Of a stretch of 8,880 nucleotides of DNA, positions 1-5,931 are shown piece after piece; within the stretch, counting starts at the first letter, position 1; each line of letters starts with the position of its first letter. The stretch comes from Nitrososphaerota archaeon (GTDB lineage Archaea; Thermoproteota; Bathyarchaeia; Bathyarchaeales; Bathycorpusculaceae), in contig JAITBW010000095.1 of NCBI GenBank assembly GCA_031283385.1, forward strand, positions 1 through 8,880, given 5' to 3'. The notes beneath the pieces are model-generated. The model made no database searches. It had not been told where the DNA came from and was given only the letters and a program-made list of their open reading frames with translations. The position numbers and the translations under genes were made by a program.

Positions 1-1
1 A

Positions 2-1309
2 GCACCATCGCTTAAGTCACAAACAACCAGTGGGGAGGGCACATTTTATCCCTACGCAAAATACATTCCTTCAGAGCTACAAATACTCGAAGATGCAACA
101 GGTAAACTTACCTCAAATGGCACTCTCGAAGAGTACACAGCACTTTTCCAAGACCGCTATAAACGTCTAGAAAAAATTTTACGTAAAAGAATGGATGTAA
201 AATCAGCAACACCCATTCACGAAGCCTTAAAATCACAACCTAAAACCAAATTAAAAATCATTGGCATGTTAACGGAGAAAAGAGACGCTAAACAACAAAC
301 AATACTCTCCGTAGAAGACCTCAGCAGTAGTGCAACTGTACTAGTTTCAAACAATGCACCAAATGAAGTAAAAAAGAAAGCCTTACAAATTCTACCCGAC
401 CAAGTTATCTGCCTTGCAGTAATTAAAACCAGAACCAACCTATTTCTAGTAGAGGATATAATATTCCCTGATGTTGAACGTAAAATTCCACAAAGAGCAC
501 AAGAAGCAGTATACGCGGTACTCACATCAGATATTCATGTAGGCAGCATAAAATTCAACAAAGACGCATTCAAAAAATTTATTCTATGGTTCAAAGGTAA
601 ATATGGAACACCCGAAATGAGAGAAATCGCTGGCCGCGTAAAATATCTACTAATAGCCGGTGACATTATAGATGGCGTTGGAATTTATCCAGGACAACAA
701 AGAGAATTAACAATCCGTGATGCCCACAAGCAATATAATTATGCCATTAAATATTTAGAAAAAATCCCCAAATATGTTGAAATAGTTTTAGCTCCAGGAA
801 ATCATGATACCACAAGAAAAGCTCTCCCACAACCAGCTATTCCACCAGAGTACCTAAGTGCAATCAATGATAAAATTAACATACACTCAGTCGGGAGTCC
901 GTGCTTGCTGAATATTCATGGCGTCGACATACTTATGGACCACGGTAGAAGTTTAGACGATATCATAGCGTCTATACCAGAAATGAGTCATGACCATCCA
1001 GAAAAATCAATGAGACTACTGTTACAAGGACGTCATTTAGCTCCAGTATACGGAGGAAAAACTATGCTTGCCCCAGAAAACCGTGACTATTTAGTTATAG
1101 ATAAAATCCCAGACATTTTACATGCAGGTCATGTTCACGTTTTAGGTTGCTGTAACTATAAAGGTGTTTTAGTTGTCAATTCTGGAGGCTGGCAAGAACA
1201 AACAGAATACATGGAAAAGTTAGGCTTAGTTCCAACTCCAGGCAAAGTACCAGTAATAAATTTGATGACTATGGAAATAACAATTTTGGATTTCAAAACA
1301 GAAACTTGA
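2..1309 (+). CDS. polB: DNA polymerase D small subunit (DP1), 5'-truncated by window edge
   Basis: This is the small subunit of archaeal D-family polymerase, an Mre11-like 3'-5' proofreading exonuclease that pairs with the large catalytic subunit DP2 at the replication fork. The frame is open from position 2, so the ATG at 191 is internal. The 63 codons before it read continuously (including TFYPYAKYIPSEL) and the true N-terminus lies outside the window. An OB-fold-like stretch (about nt 250-460, KLKIIGMLTEKR onward) precedes the calcineurin-like phosphodiesterase domain. The metal-binding motifs are all present: SDIHVGS (nt ~527), GDIIDG (nt ~659), PGNHD (nt ~794), MDHGR (nt ~938) and AGHVHV (nt ~1124). 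The exonuclease should therefore be active. The PGQQRE segment after GDIIDGVGIY is typical of DP1. The stop lies 8 bp from the stop of the convergent orc1 gene. PolD next to Orc1/Cdc6 is a familiar archaeal replication neighbourhood. Symbol usage varies (polB/dp1). Confidence 0.95.
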   Translation, partial: APSLKSQTTSGEGTFYPYAKYIPSELQILEDATGKLTSNGTLEEYTALFQDRYKRLEKILRKRMDVKSATPIHEALKSQPKTKLKIIGMLTEKRDAKQQTILSVEDLSSSATVLVSNNAPNEVKKKALQILPDQVICLAVIKTRTNLFLVEDIIFPDVERKIPQRAQEAVYAVLTSDIHVGSIKFNKDAFKKFILWFKGKYGTPEMREIAGRVKYLLIAGDIIDGVGIYPGQQRELTIRDAHKQYNYAIKYLEKIPKYVEIVLAPGNHDTTRKALPQPAIPPEYLSAINDKINIHSVGSPCLLNIHGVDILMDHGRSLDDIIASIPEMSHDHPEKSMRLLLQGRHLAPVYGGKTMLAPENRDYLVIDKIPDILHAGHVHVLGCCNYKGVLVVNSGGWQEQTEYMEKLGLVPTPGKVPVINLMTMEITILDFKTET

Positions 1310-1317
1310 ACACTAGG

Positions 1318-2547
1318 TTAATTACTTTTTTTCGAAGAACATAACTTATAACCCATTATGCGATCAAACCGTGTATCAGCACCAAATACATCACGAATAA
1401 AAGTCCTAGGAATCTCAAGACGAATCTTTTTAGTACGTCCATAACGACCCTTGCTTACTACTTTAGCATTAACAAGCCCCATTGCATCTAATTCAGTAAC
1501 TAAACTACCCAATCGACGCTGAGTTAAAACACCAGCACCAAATTCACCACAAAGCTCGTTATAAACATCATAAATTTCACCAGTAGTCGCACTTGACTTA
1601 TTTAGATGATATACACTTAACAAGACTAGCTTTGAATGTAATGTTAAATTATTAAGAGCATCAACAACTCTATCATGTTCAATATGCTTCTCCGCTTGCT
1701 GCACATGTGCCTCAGTAATATTTTTTGCCTCTTGCCGCTCAGCTACTTCACCTGCAACACGTAACAAATCTAGCGCACGACGCGCATCACCATGCTCAGC
1801 AGCAGCAAGGGCAGAACAAATACTCAAAGCAGAATTTGTCAAAACACCTTCCTGAAAAGAAAGTTTAGATCGTTCAAGCAAAATATTTCTCAATTCACCA
1901 GCATCATAAGGACGAAAAACGAGCTCTTCTTCACTTAAAGAACTGAAAACTCTCGGGTCAAGAAATTCCTTAAGTCGTAAATCATTAGAAATCCCAATTA
2001 TAGACACTTTACTTTTTACAAGTGTCTCATTAATTCGTGTCAACTCATACATAAAAGCGTCACCTTTCTCCTTAATTAAAGCGTCAATCTCATCAAGAAC
2101 AATTATAAAAAGAACACGCGAAGTATCAAGACTAACACGAAACCTGTCAAAAACTTCTTCAACAGATAAACCAGTAAATGGTATAGACATACCTACACTT
2201 TGGCTTAAATTTGCAAAAACACGATACACAGAACCAGTAACATGGCAATTTATGTAACAAAATTTTATGTGAGCACCATATTGTTTTGCTTTTGCTTCTA
2301 AATGACTCAAAACATATTTCGTTACAGCAGTCTTCCCAGTTCCAGTCTTTCCATAAATGAAAATATTTGAACATCTAGCATCTTTTAGAACAGGAGCAAC
2401 CCTTTCGCCTAATAATCGTATTTGATTTTCCCTATGGGGCAATTTATCAGGTATATAATCATGTCTAAGTACTTCTCTATCTTTGAACAAGTTTACTCTA
2501 TTGACAAAATTATCAAACACGTCATCAAGCACGTTGGTATTTCCCAT
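1318..2547 (-). CDS. cdc6: Orc1/Cdc6 replication initiator
   Basis: This AAA+ origin-recognition protein binds ORB repeats and recruits the MCM helicase. In the 409 residues, Walker A is GKTGTGKT (66-73), Walker B is IVLDEID (149-155), sensor 1 is ISND (186-189) and sensor 2 is GDARRALDLLR (253-263). The C-terminal winged helix runs from about residue 300 to 380, with a basic wing SKGRYGRTKK (365-374) that would contact DNA. The N-terminal FKDREVLRHDYIPDKLPHRE is typical of Orc1-type paralogues. The length is normal for the family and all ATPase motifs are intact. The ATG at 2547 is used. No strong Shine-Dalgarno precedes it, unlike the two TTG-start genes further right, so a leaderless or short-leader transcript is possible. 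It reads away from a 789-bp intergenic region with ORB-like sites, the classical orc1-oriC arrangement. No second orc1 copy is visible in the window. Confidence 0.97.
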   Translation of the reverse strand: MGNTNVLDDVFDNFVNRVNLFKDREVLRHDYIPDKLPHRENQIRLLGERVAPVLKDARCSNIFIYGKTGTGKTAVTKYVLSHLEAKAKQYGAHIKFCYINCHVTGSVYRVFANLSQSVGMSIPFTGLSVEEVFDRFRVSLDTSRVLFIIVLDEIDALIKEKGDAFMYELTRINETLVKSKVSIIGISNDLRLKEFLDPRVFSSLSEEELVFRPYDAGELRNILLERSKLSFQEGVLTNSALSICSALAAAEHGDARRALDLLRVAGEVAERQEAKNITEAHVQQAEKHIEHDRVVDALNNLTLHSKLVLLSVYHLNKSSATTGEIYDVYNELCGEFGAGVLTQRRLGSLVTELDAMGLVNAKVVSKGRYGRTKKIRLEIPRTFIRDVFGADTRFDRIMGYKLCSSKKSN

Positions 2548-2692
2548 TTTTCATCATCAACTTTCAAAGGTTATACCATTATTTCTATTGGAACAAATAA
2601 AGACTGAGGTACAAAAGTTTAGTCAATTAACACCACATTTTTACAAAGTGCTTAAAGAAACAGTTTTTTAATTACTTTTAAAAATCACAGAC

Positions 2693-2717
2693 ACACCCCA
2701 AGATTTCCACTGTAACA
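2693..2717 (-). promoter_or_regulatory. ORB element 1 (Orc1/Cdc6 binding site)
   Basis: Read on the minus strand this 25-mer has the dyad part TTACAGTGGAAATC, two spacer bases, then the G-string GGGGTGT. It matches ORB2 at 18 of 25 positions and ORB3 at 19 of 25, with identical spacing. The G-string points left, towards orc1 and away from the AT-rich stretch. Confidence 0.85.
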
Positions 2718-2766
2718 TATTATTTTAAAATTAAAAATTAAATAAATAAATTAAAATAATAATATA
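2717..2766. other. Candidate DNA unwinding element
   Basis: Fifty consecutive bases contain only A and T, lying between ORB1 and ORB2 and starting immediately at the outer edge of ORB1. This is the longest such stretch I noticed in the window. Placement between inverted ORBs is what is expected of a duplex-unwinding element. Confidence 0.75.
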
Positions 2767-2873
2767 CTCTGGGAAAGAAAATAGCTGCAACTATAAAAAA
2801 CATTAATATCTAAAAAATTAGACCGAACAATAACAAAAAATTTAAAACAATGAAATAATGCGCTGAATAAAAA

Positions 2874-2898
2874 CGCTCGAGCGGAAATCAAGGGGTGT
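2874..2898 (+). promoter_or_regulatory. ORB element 2 (Orc1/Cdc6 binding site)
   Basis: This 25-mer on the plus strand starts with a perfect 10-bp palindrome CGCTCGAGCG, continues with GGAAATCAA overlapping it, and ends in GGGGTGT. It is in inverted orientation to ORB1 across the AT-rich stretch. The G-string is also half of a perfect 16-bp inverted repeat, AAGGGGTGTGCCCCTT (2890-2905). Confidence 0.85.
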
Positions 2899-3118
2899 GC
2901 CCCTTCTCCAAAAACTTAGAAAATATTTAAAAAATAAAAAACAATAAAACTGAAAAATAAAACACAATATACAAAGTGACTTAATTATTAAACACAAACC
3001 GTTCTCTTTAGAACCTTCACAAATATTTGAAATATGTGCGAAACTGTCTTGTGAAAAGCCTAATTTGGGATTTAATTGCTTTATTTGATGTTTATATTGC
3101 TTATTTACTGTGAAGGAC

Positions 3119-3143
3119 ACACCCCTATACTTCTACTGGAAAA
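3119..3143 (-). promoter_or_regulatory. ORB element 3 (Orc1/Cdc6 binding site)
   Basis: On the minus strand this reads TTTTCCAGTAGAA, a five-base spacer GTATA, then GGGGTGT. It has the same total length and G-string position as ORB1 and ORB2. The TTCCAGT-GAA dyad is the closest of the three to the published ORB pattern. It faces ORB2 head-on, 220 bp away. Confidence 0.82.
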
Positions 3144-3219
3144 TGCAAATAGAGTTTGAAATTATTATTTTTTAACGAATAAAATTTGTGTGAAGCTTGT
3201 AAAAATATTTTCAATGAAA

Positions 3220-3250
3220 AATTTGCCTAAAAACTTATTTAAGGCAAATT
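3220..3250. promoter_or_regulatory. Inverted repeat around the predicted promoter of the 146-aa gene
   Basis: Perfect 9-bp arms AATTTGCCT (3220-3228) and AGGCAAATT (3242-3250) are 22 bp apart centre to centre, two helical turns. Between them lies a TATA-like CTTATTTAAG (3234-3243), which would place a transcription start near 3265 and give a leader of about 70 nt. This is best read as an operator for a dimeric regulator, possibly the downstream gene product; a hairpin is the alternative. Confidence 0.5.
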
Positions 3251-3336
3251 ATGAGCCTTTCACAGTATGTGTGTTTACCATAACACCTATAAGCTGTGAA
3301 GCAGTACAATTGTGAACATTCATTTAGGAAATCAAT

Positions 3337-3777
3337 ATGCCAACTCGTAAAATTCGTGTAGAGATGTCTGAAAATGGTGGTGGACGATGGGCTATCACCT
3401 TTGAGGGTCAAATACCTCGTGACAAACTTCTACAGATATTAAATTGTGTTGATTTATTAGATGATGTTCCAAATAGTGGGCAATCAGTAAGTAGTACATC
3501 CAATACTTTTACTAATACAGCTTCTCGTTTTGAAAAAGTTCAAATGACTATTCAGAAAAGTTTTCCGTTAATTTGGTTTACATCTAAAGATGTACAGACA
3601 ATTTATGAACAGACACTTAACGAAACTATCAGTTTAAGCACGTCATCCACATATTTAGCAAGAATGACAAAAAAAGGGTTACTTATGAGAACAGGAACAG
3701 GGAACAATGTTAAATATAAAGTAACACCCGATTCATTACAAACAGCAATTAAACAGCATATTAAAAACAAATATTAA
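3337..3777 (+). CDS. Small winged-helix DNA-binding protein, function unknown
   Basis: The 146-residue protein is basic at its C-terminus. Residues 1-25 (KIRVEMSENGGGRWAITFEG) look like a beta hairpin, 27-42 like a helix (PRDKLLQILNCVDLLD), and 43-65 are a Ser/Thr/Asn-rich linker. Residues 66-132 fit a winged helix: WFTSKDVQTIYEQ forms helices 1-2, ISLSTSSTYLARMTKKGLLMR the recognition helix, and TGNNVKYKVT the wing. It has no membrane segment. The ATG at 3337 is preceded by a weak AGGAA at 3326-3330. A run of six T's right after the stop (3779-3784) may end transcription. It sits across the origin from orc1, the position held by the winged-helix initiator gene whiP at one Sulfolobus origin. 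It is much smaller than WhiP, and homology is not claimed. It may be an origin factor or a local transcription regulator. Confidence 0.85.
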   Translation: MPTRKIRVEMSENGGGRWAITFEGQIPRDKLLQILNCVDLLDDVPNSGQSVSSTSNTFTNTASRFEKVQMTIQKSFPLIWFTSKDVQTIYEQTLNETISLSTSSTYLARMTKKGLLMRTGTGNNVKYKVTPDSLQTAIKQHIKNKY

Positions 3778-3946
3778 CTTTTTTAAATTTCAATACTACG
3801 ACAAATATTGTGACTGTAGTCTTATATTGGCATCTTGTAATTTGTACTCAAAAAATCAATTAAAAGATTTAGTTTTATACTCTCCATTTCAATATTAACT
3901 GACTAAATAGTTAATGAAGAGGATAGTTCATAAATCCAAAAATAAT

Positions 3947-4768
3947 TTAAGGGGTATTAGGCTCTTCTTTCTTTAGAATTTTTTCCATTTCTTTCTTTAC
4001 ACTGTATTTGAAAGGAATTTTTCCTATTTCCCGTTCAAGGTACCCATCCTCATAGAGTTTTTTCATTAACCTGGCGGTATGTTCTCTACTAAGGCTAACA
4101 CGATCTTTAATTTCAGGTGCTGTTTTTGCCCCTTCAGAAGACAACATTTCCAACACTACCATTTCAGTGTTAGTTAATGCCGCTAAGGCTTTATCTCGTT
4201 TAATAGGTACAACCGGTATGACATGTTCGAATTTAAACTCAGACGGCATCCCTGAAATTTTTTGCATTTGTTCTTCAAAGACACTAATGCTATTTTTGAG
4301 TGTTTCTTGAGTTGTTTCAATTTCTTTTATTTTTACGTCTAAACCTGACAAAATAGATGACAAATTATTGTTTTTTTGAGTTAGACTATTGAGCTGATTT
4401 ATTTGTGTCTCAAGCAAACTCTTTTGATTTTCGATTATGCTTCTTTGATCTTCAAAATTTATTTTCCGATCACTAAGATCACCTATTTGATTCTCTATAG
4501 GTAACATTCTTTTCTCAATATTGTCTATTCTCTTTAAACCAGTGTCTGATTTTGCTAGACTTCCTTCAACTTTAAACGCCAATTGTTCAAGCCTTTCTGA
4601 CTCGCGTTCAAGTTCACGATTAAAACTCAGAACAATATCTTCGACAGCGCCACGAGCTTTCTCATACTCGTTTTGCGCGTGACGTATTCTATTATAATAA
4701 CCTGTGGATGCAACAATCGTGCTTACTAGCAAAACTCCCATTAATGATGGTAATATGAACTCACTCAA
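3947..4768 (-). CDS. Membrane-anchored coiled-coil winged-helix (MarR-like) protein
   Basis: Of the 273 residues, 4-23 form one hydrophobic segment (FILPSLMGVLLVSTIVASTG) followed by a basic stretch (YYNRIRHAQ), predicting an N-terminal anchor with the bulk in the cytoplasm. Residues about 30-172 are rich in E/Q/K/N/L with heptad-like hydrophobic spacing and no obvious fold other than a coiled coil. Residues 195-262 are a winged helix: LTNTEMVVLEMLSSEG, then APEIKDRVSLSREHTARLMKKLYEDGYLER, and a short wing ending IPFKYSVKKEM. The coiled coil should dimerise the protein and hold the DNA-binding domain away from the membrane. The TTG at 4768 is chosen because GAGGTG (complement of 4774-4779) lies 5 nt upstream. 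TGTGAT half-sites sit in its leader and promoter, suggesting autoregulation. It is most likely a DNA tether or membrane-linked regulator; the function is unproven. Confidence 0.88.
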   Translation of the reverse strand: MSEFILPSLMGVLLVSTIVASTGYYNRIRHAQNEYEKARGAVEDIVLSFNRELERESERLEQLAFKVEGSLAKSDTGLKRIDNIEKRMLPIENQIGDLSDRKINFEDQRSIIENQKSLLETQINQLNSLTQKNNNLSSILSGLDVKIKEIETTQETLKNSISVFEEQMQKISGMPSEFKFEHVIPVVPIKRDKALAALTNTEMVVLEMLSSEGAKTAPEIKDRVSLSREHTARLMKKLYEDGYLEREIGKIPFKYSVKKEMEKILKKEEPNTP

Positions 4769-4773
4769 GTTTC

Positions 4774-4779
4774 CACCTC
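4774..4779 (-). promoter_or_regulatory. Shine-Dalgarno for the 273-aa gene (decides TTG start)
   Basis: GAGGTG on the minus strand lies 5 nt before the TTG at 4768. It supports the non-ATG start, which keeps the whole hydrophobic segment. Confidence 0.7.
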
Positions 4780-4781
4780 AG

Positions 4782-4904
4782 TGTGATATCTTTGTGATTT
4801 ATCTCGTGATTTGAAATGTTGCATCACACATCACAGTTTACCGTAAGGCTTTTAAGGTTTATGGTATTTCCATGGAAAAATGGTGTATGATGTCACACAT
4901 CACA
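4782..4904. repeat. TGTGAT/ATCACA half-site cluster at the promoter of the 273-aa gene
   Basis: Seven half-sites: TGTGAT at 4782 and 4793, CGTGAT at 4805, ATCACA at 4823 and 4830, GTCACA at 4892 and ATCACA at 4899. The last two pairs form a 13-bp direct repeat TCACACATCACAG at 4824-4836 and 4893-4905. The first copy falls at the predicted transcription start and the second just upstream of the promoter, as expected of operators. Confidence 0.75.
4849..4861 (-). promoter_or_regulatory. Predicted TATA/BRE promoter of the 273-aa gene
   Basis: The minus strand reads AAACC then TTAAAAG, a plausible BRE plus TATA box. A start about 25 bp downstream would fall near 4825-4830, inside the TCACACATCACAG repeat, leaving a leader of about 60 nt. 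Confidence 0.5.
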
Positions 4905-5016
4905 GAATATTGTTAATGTTCTCGTGGGGTTGAACGGTAAAAAATAAGCCTAAAATAACCTTTATTTGGTTGATGTTGTGTAATTTAGCGTTAAAATTTT
5001 TGTTGAAAAGTTATTG

Positions 5017-5023
5017 AAAAAAA
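5017..5023 (-). terminator. T-tract after the 159-aa gene
   Basis: Seven T's on the minus strand lie about 37 nt beyond the stop codon of the 159-aa gene, fitting archaeal T-rich termination. The rest of 4906-5045 shows nothing further. Confidence 0.4.
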
Positions 5024-5045
5024 GATTTGTTTTGCCCTTTTTTTG

Positions 5046-5064
5046 TGTGATTTGTGATGTCACA
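5046..5064. repeat. TGTGATGTCACA palindrome overlapping the 159-aa gene stop
   Basis: TGTGAT at 5046 is followed by TGTGATGTCACA at 5053-5064, 5-bp inverted arms with a 2-bp spacer. The stop codon of the 159-aa gene (5060-5062) lies inside the right arm. It is the cleanest full dyad of the TGTGA family in the window. Confidence 0.75.
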
Positions 5065-5539
5065 TAGGCCGATTTGATGGACTAGATAGCGTTTTTAGGC
5101 TTGTTTCTAGCTCATTTCTGATGATTTCTATCAATTTTACATGATCTTCTAGCTCTTCCTGTTTCCCCGGAATGTTTTGGTGGGCTTCCACATAATCTCT
5201 CAGTTTATTTGCTACTTCGAGATATGGGTCAAGAGTTGAGCTTTCAAATATGCCTAAATATCCTAAAAGCAAAATGGTGTATGTGGATTTTATTACGTTT
5301 TCTTTGGACTGTGCTAATGTCCTGTTAAACGATCCCCGACTTATTTTGGTCTTTGTTAGTCTTAATTTGGCTTTTTCGTCGTATTTTAGCTGTTTACCAG
5401 ATATATTTTCTGACAATATGTCAATTAACAGTGTTTCGAGCTGTATTCTTGTTAATTGGCAGTTTTTTAGTAATATTTTTACAATGGGGTCATTTAAAGC
5501 CCCGTTTAGCCATGCTGTTGTGCTGTCTTTTAACTTCAA
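5060..5539 (-). CDS. Conserved-looking helical protein, function unknown
   Basis: The 159 residues are predominantly alpha-helical with no signal peptide or convincing membrane span; LLLGYLGIF (90-98) is hydrophobic but short. The middle part (about 57-90: AKLRLTKTKISRGSFNRTL, then AQSKENVIKSTYTI) has the helix-turn-helix look of a small DNA-binding segment, with basic residues around the SRGSFNR turn. The C-terminal third (108-150) is a charged amphipathic helix suitable for oligomerisation. I do not recognise an assigned function. The TTG at 5539 is chosen because AAGGAG (complement of 5549-5554) lies 9 nt upstream and an in-frame stop lies two codons before the TTG. It is encoded on the same strand as the 273-aa gene, separated by 291 bp, with TGTGAT sites at its end, downstream, and about 390 bp upstream. 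It is a possible partner of the anchored winged-helix protein. Confidence 0.85.
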   Translation of the reverse strand: MKLKDSTTAWLNGALNDPIVKILLKNCQLTRIQLETLLIDILSENISGKQLKYDEKAKLRLTKTKISRGSFNRTLAQSKENVIKSTYTILLLGYLGIFESSTLDPYLEVANKLRDYVEAHQNIPGKQEELEDHVKLIEIIRNELETSLKTLSSPSNRPM

Positions 5540-5548
5540 AACTTACAT

Positions 5549-5554
5549 CTCCTT
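5549..5554 (-). promoter_or_regulatory. Shine-Dalgarno for the 159-aa gene (decides TTG start)
   Basis: AAGGAG on the minus strand lies 9 nt from the TTG at 5539. The in-frame TAA just upstream excludes a longer product. Confidence 0.75.
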
Positions 5555-5593
5555 CATTATGTTAAATGGATACAACTTTGTATACTGCATACA

Positions 5594-5603
5594 CTTTTAT
5601 ATC
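5594..5603 (-). promoter_or_regulatory. Predicted TATA box of the 159-aa gene
   Basis: The minus strand reads GATATAAAAG, a good archaeal TATA box. Initiation about 25 bp downstream would give a leader of about 30 nt carrying the AAGGAG. The remaining stretch 5604-5931 is T-rich on the plus strand, and I see no gene or clear structure in it. Confidence 0.55.
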
Positions 5604-5931
5604 TTATTATCCCTAAAAATCATTAAATTTAGTTATGAAATAACTGTGTTACGTAGTCTTTATGTGAAATGCTCTAATTATATTGACTATTAGTTATTTA
5701 TCTGTAAAAACTTCTGTCTAATTCTTATTTACGCCTTGATTTAAGAGTATTGATTTTATTTACTATACTCTGTTTTTTTACTTTTCTAAACTTTTATGAT
5801 AATTACTATTTCCCCGTTTAGTGTATCTTTGCGTGTTTGGTGTTTATTTTTTCAGGTTAAAACACATTTTTTTTCTTTGACATTACATTTTTCCTTCATA
5901 AAACTAGATGTAAATAATCATGGATTGACAT

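Larger units (their letters stand above)
2680..3150. other. oriC: Putative chromosomal replication origin (oriC)
   Basis: This is the non-coding region directly upstream of orc1/cdc6. It contains three 25-bp elements resembling archaeal origin recognition boxes, each ending in GGGGTGT preceded by a partly palindromic GGAAA-type half. A 50-bp stretch without any G or C lies between the first two, which point away from it in inverted orientation. ORBs flanking an AT-rich unwinding element beside orc1 is the arrangement known from characterised archaeal origins such as those of Sulfolobus, Aeropyrum, Pyrococcus and haloarchaea. Several short open frames cross it (for example on the minus strand 2842-3120), but they cut through the ORBs and have low-complexity translations, so I do not treat them as genes. 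Confidence 0.85.
3016..3316. repeat. Dispersed TGTGAA/TTCACA hexamers at the right side of oriC
   Basis: Seven copies occur in 301 bp: 3016 (TTCACA), 3050, 3109, 3189 (TGTGAA), 3259 (TTCACA), 3295 and 3311 (TGTGAA). Several extend to TGTGAAG. Spacings (34, 59, 80, 70, 36, 16) are not helically phased. The core TGTGA is shared with the TGTGAT clusters at 4782-6070. They end just upstream of the 146-aa winged-helix gene, whose product is one possible binder. Confidence 0.5.

Noticed and set aside
191..193. ATG at 191 as the start of the polymerase small subunit
   Set aside because: The frame stays open to position 2 with protein-like sequence, and the resulting 372-aa protein would be short for DP1. 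The gene simply enters from outside the window.
2842..3120. Minus-strand open frame of 92 aa in the origin region
   Set aside because: It runs across ORB2 and up to ORB3, has a Phe/Lys-rich low-complexity translation with no domain, and no ribosome site. It is a by-product of AT-rich sequence.
5579..5592. GTAT-ACTGC-ATAC inverted repeat downstream of the 159-aa TATA box
   Set aside because: The arms are only 4 bp in AT-rich sequence and no second copy was seen, so it is too weak to call an operator.
5250..5693. Plus-strand 147-aa open frame opposite the 159-aa gene
   Set aside because: It is antisense to a gene with a clear SD and promoter. Its hydrophobic composition comes from the T-rich strand and no start signal is evident.
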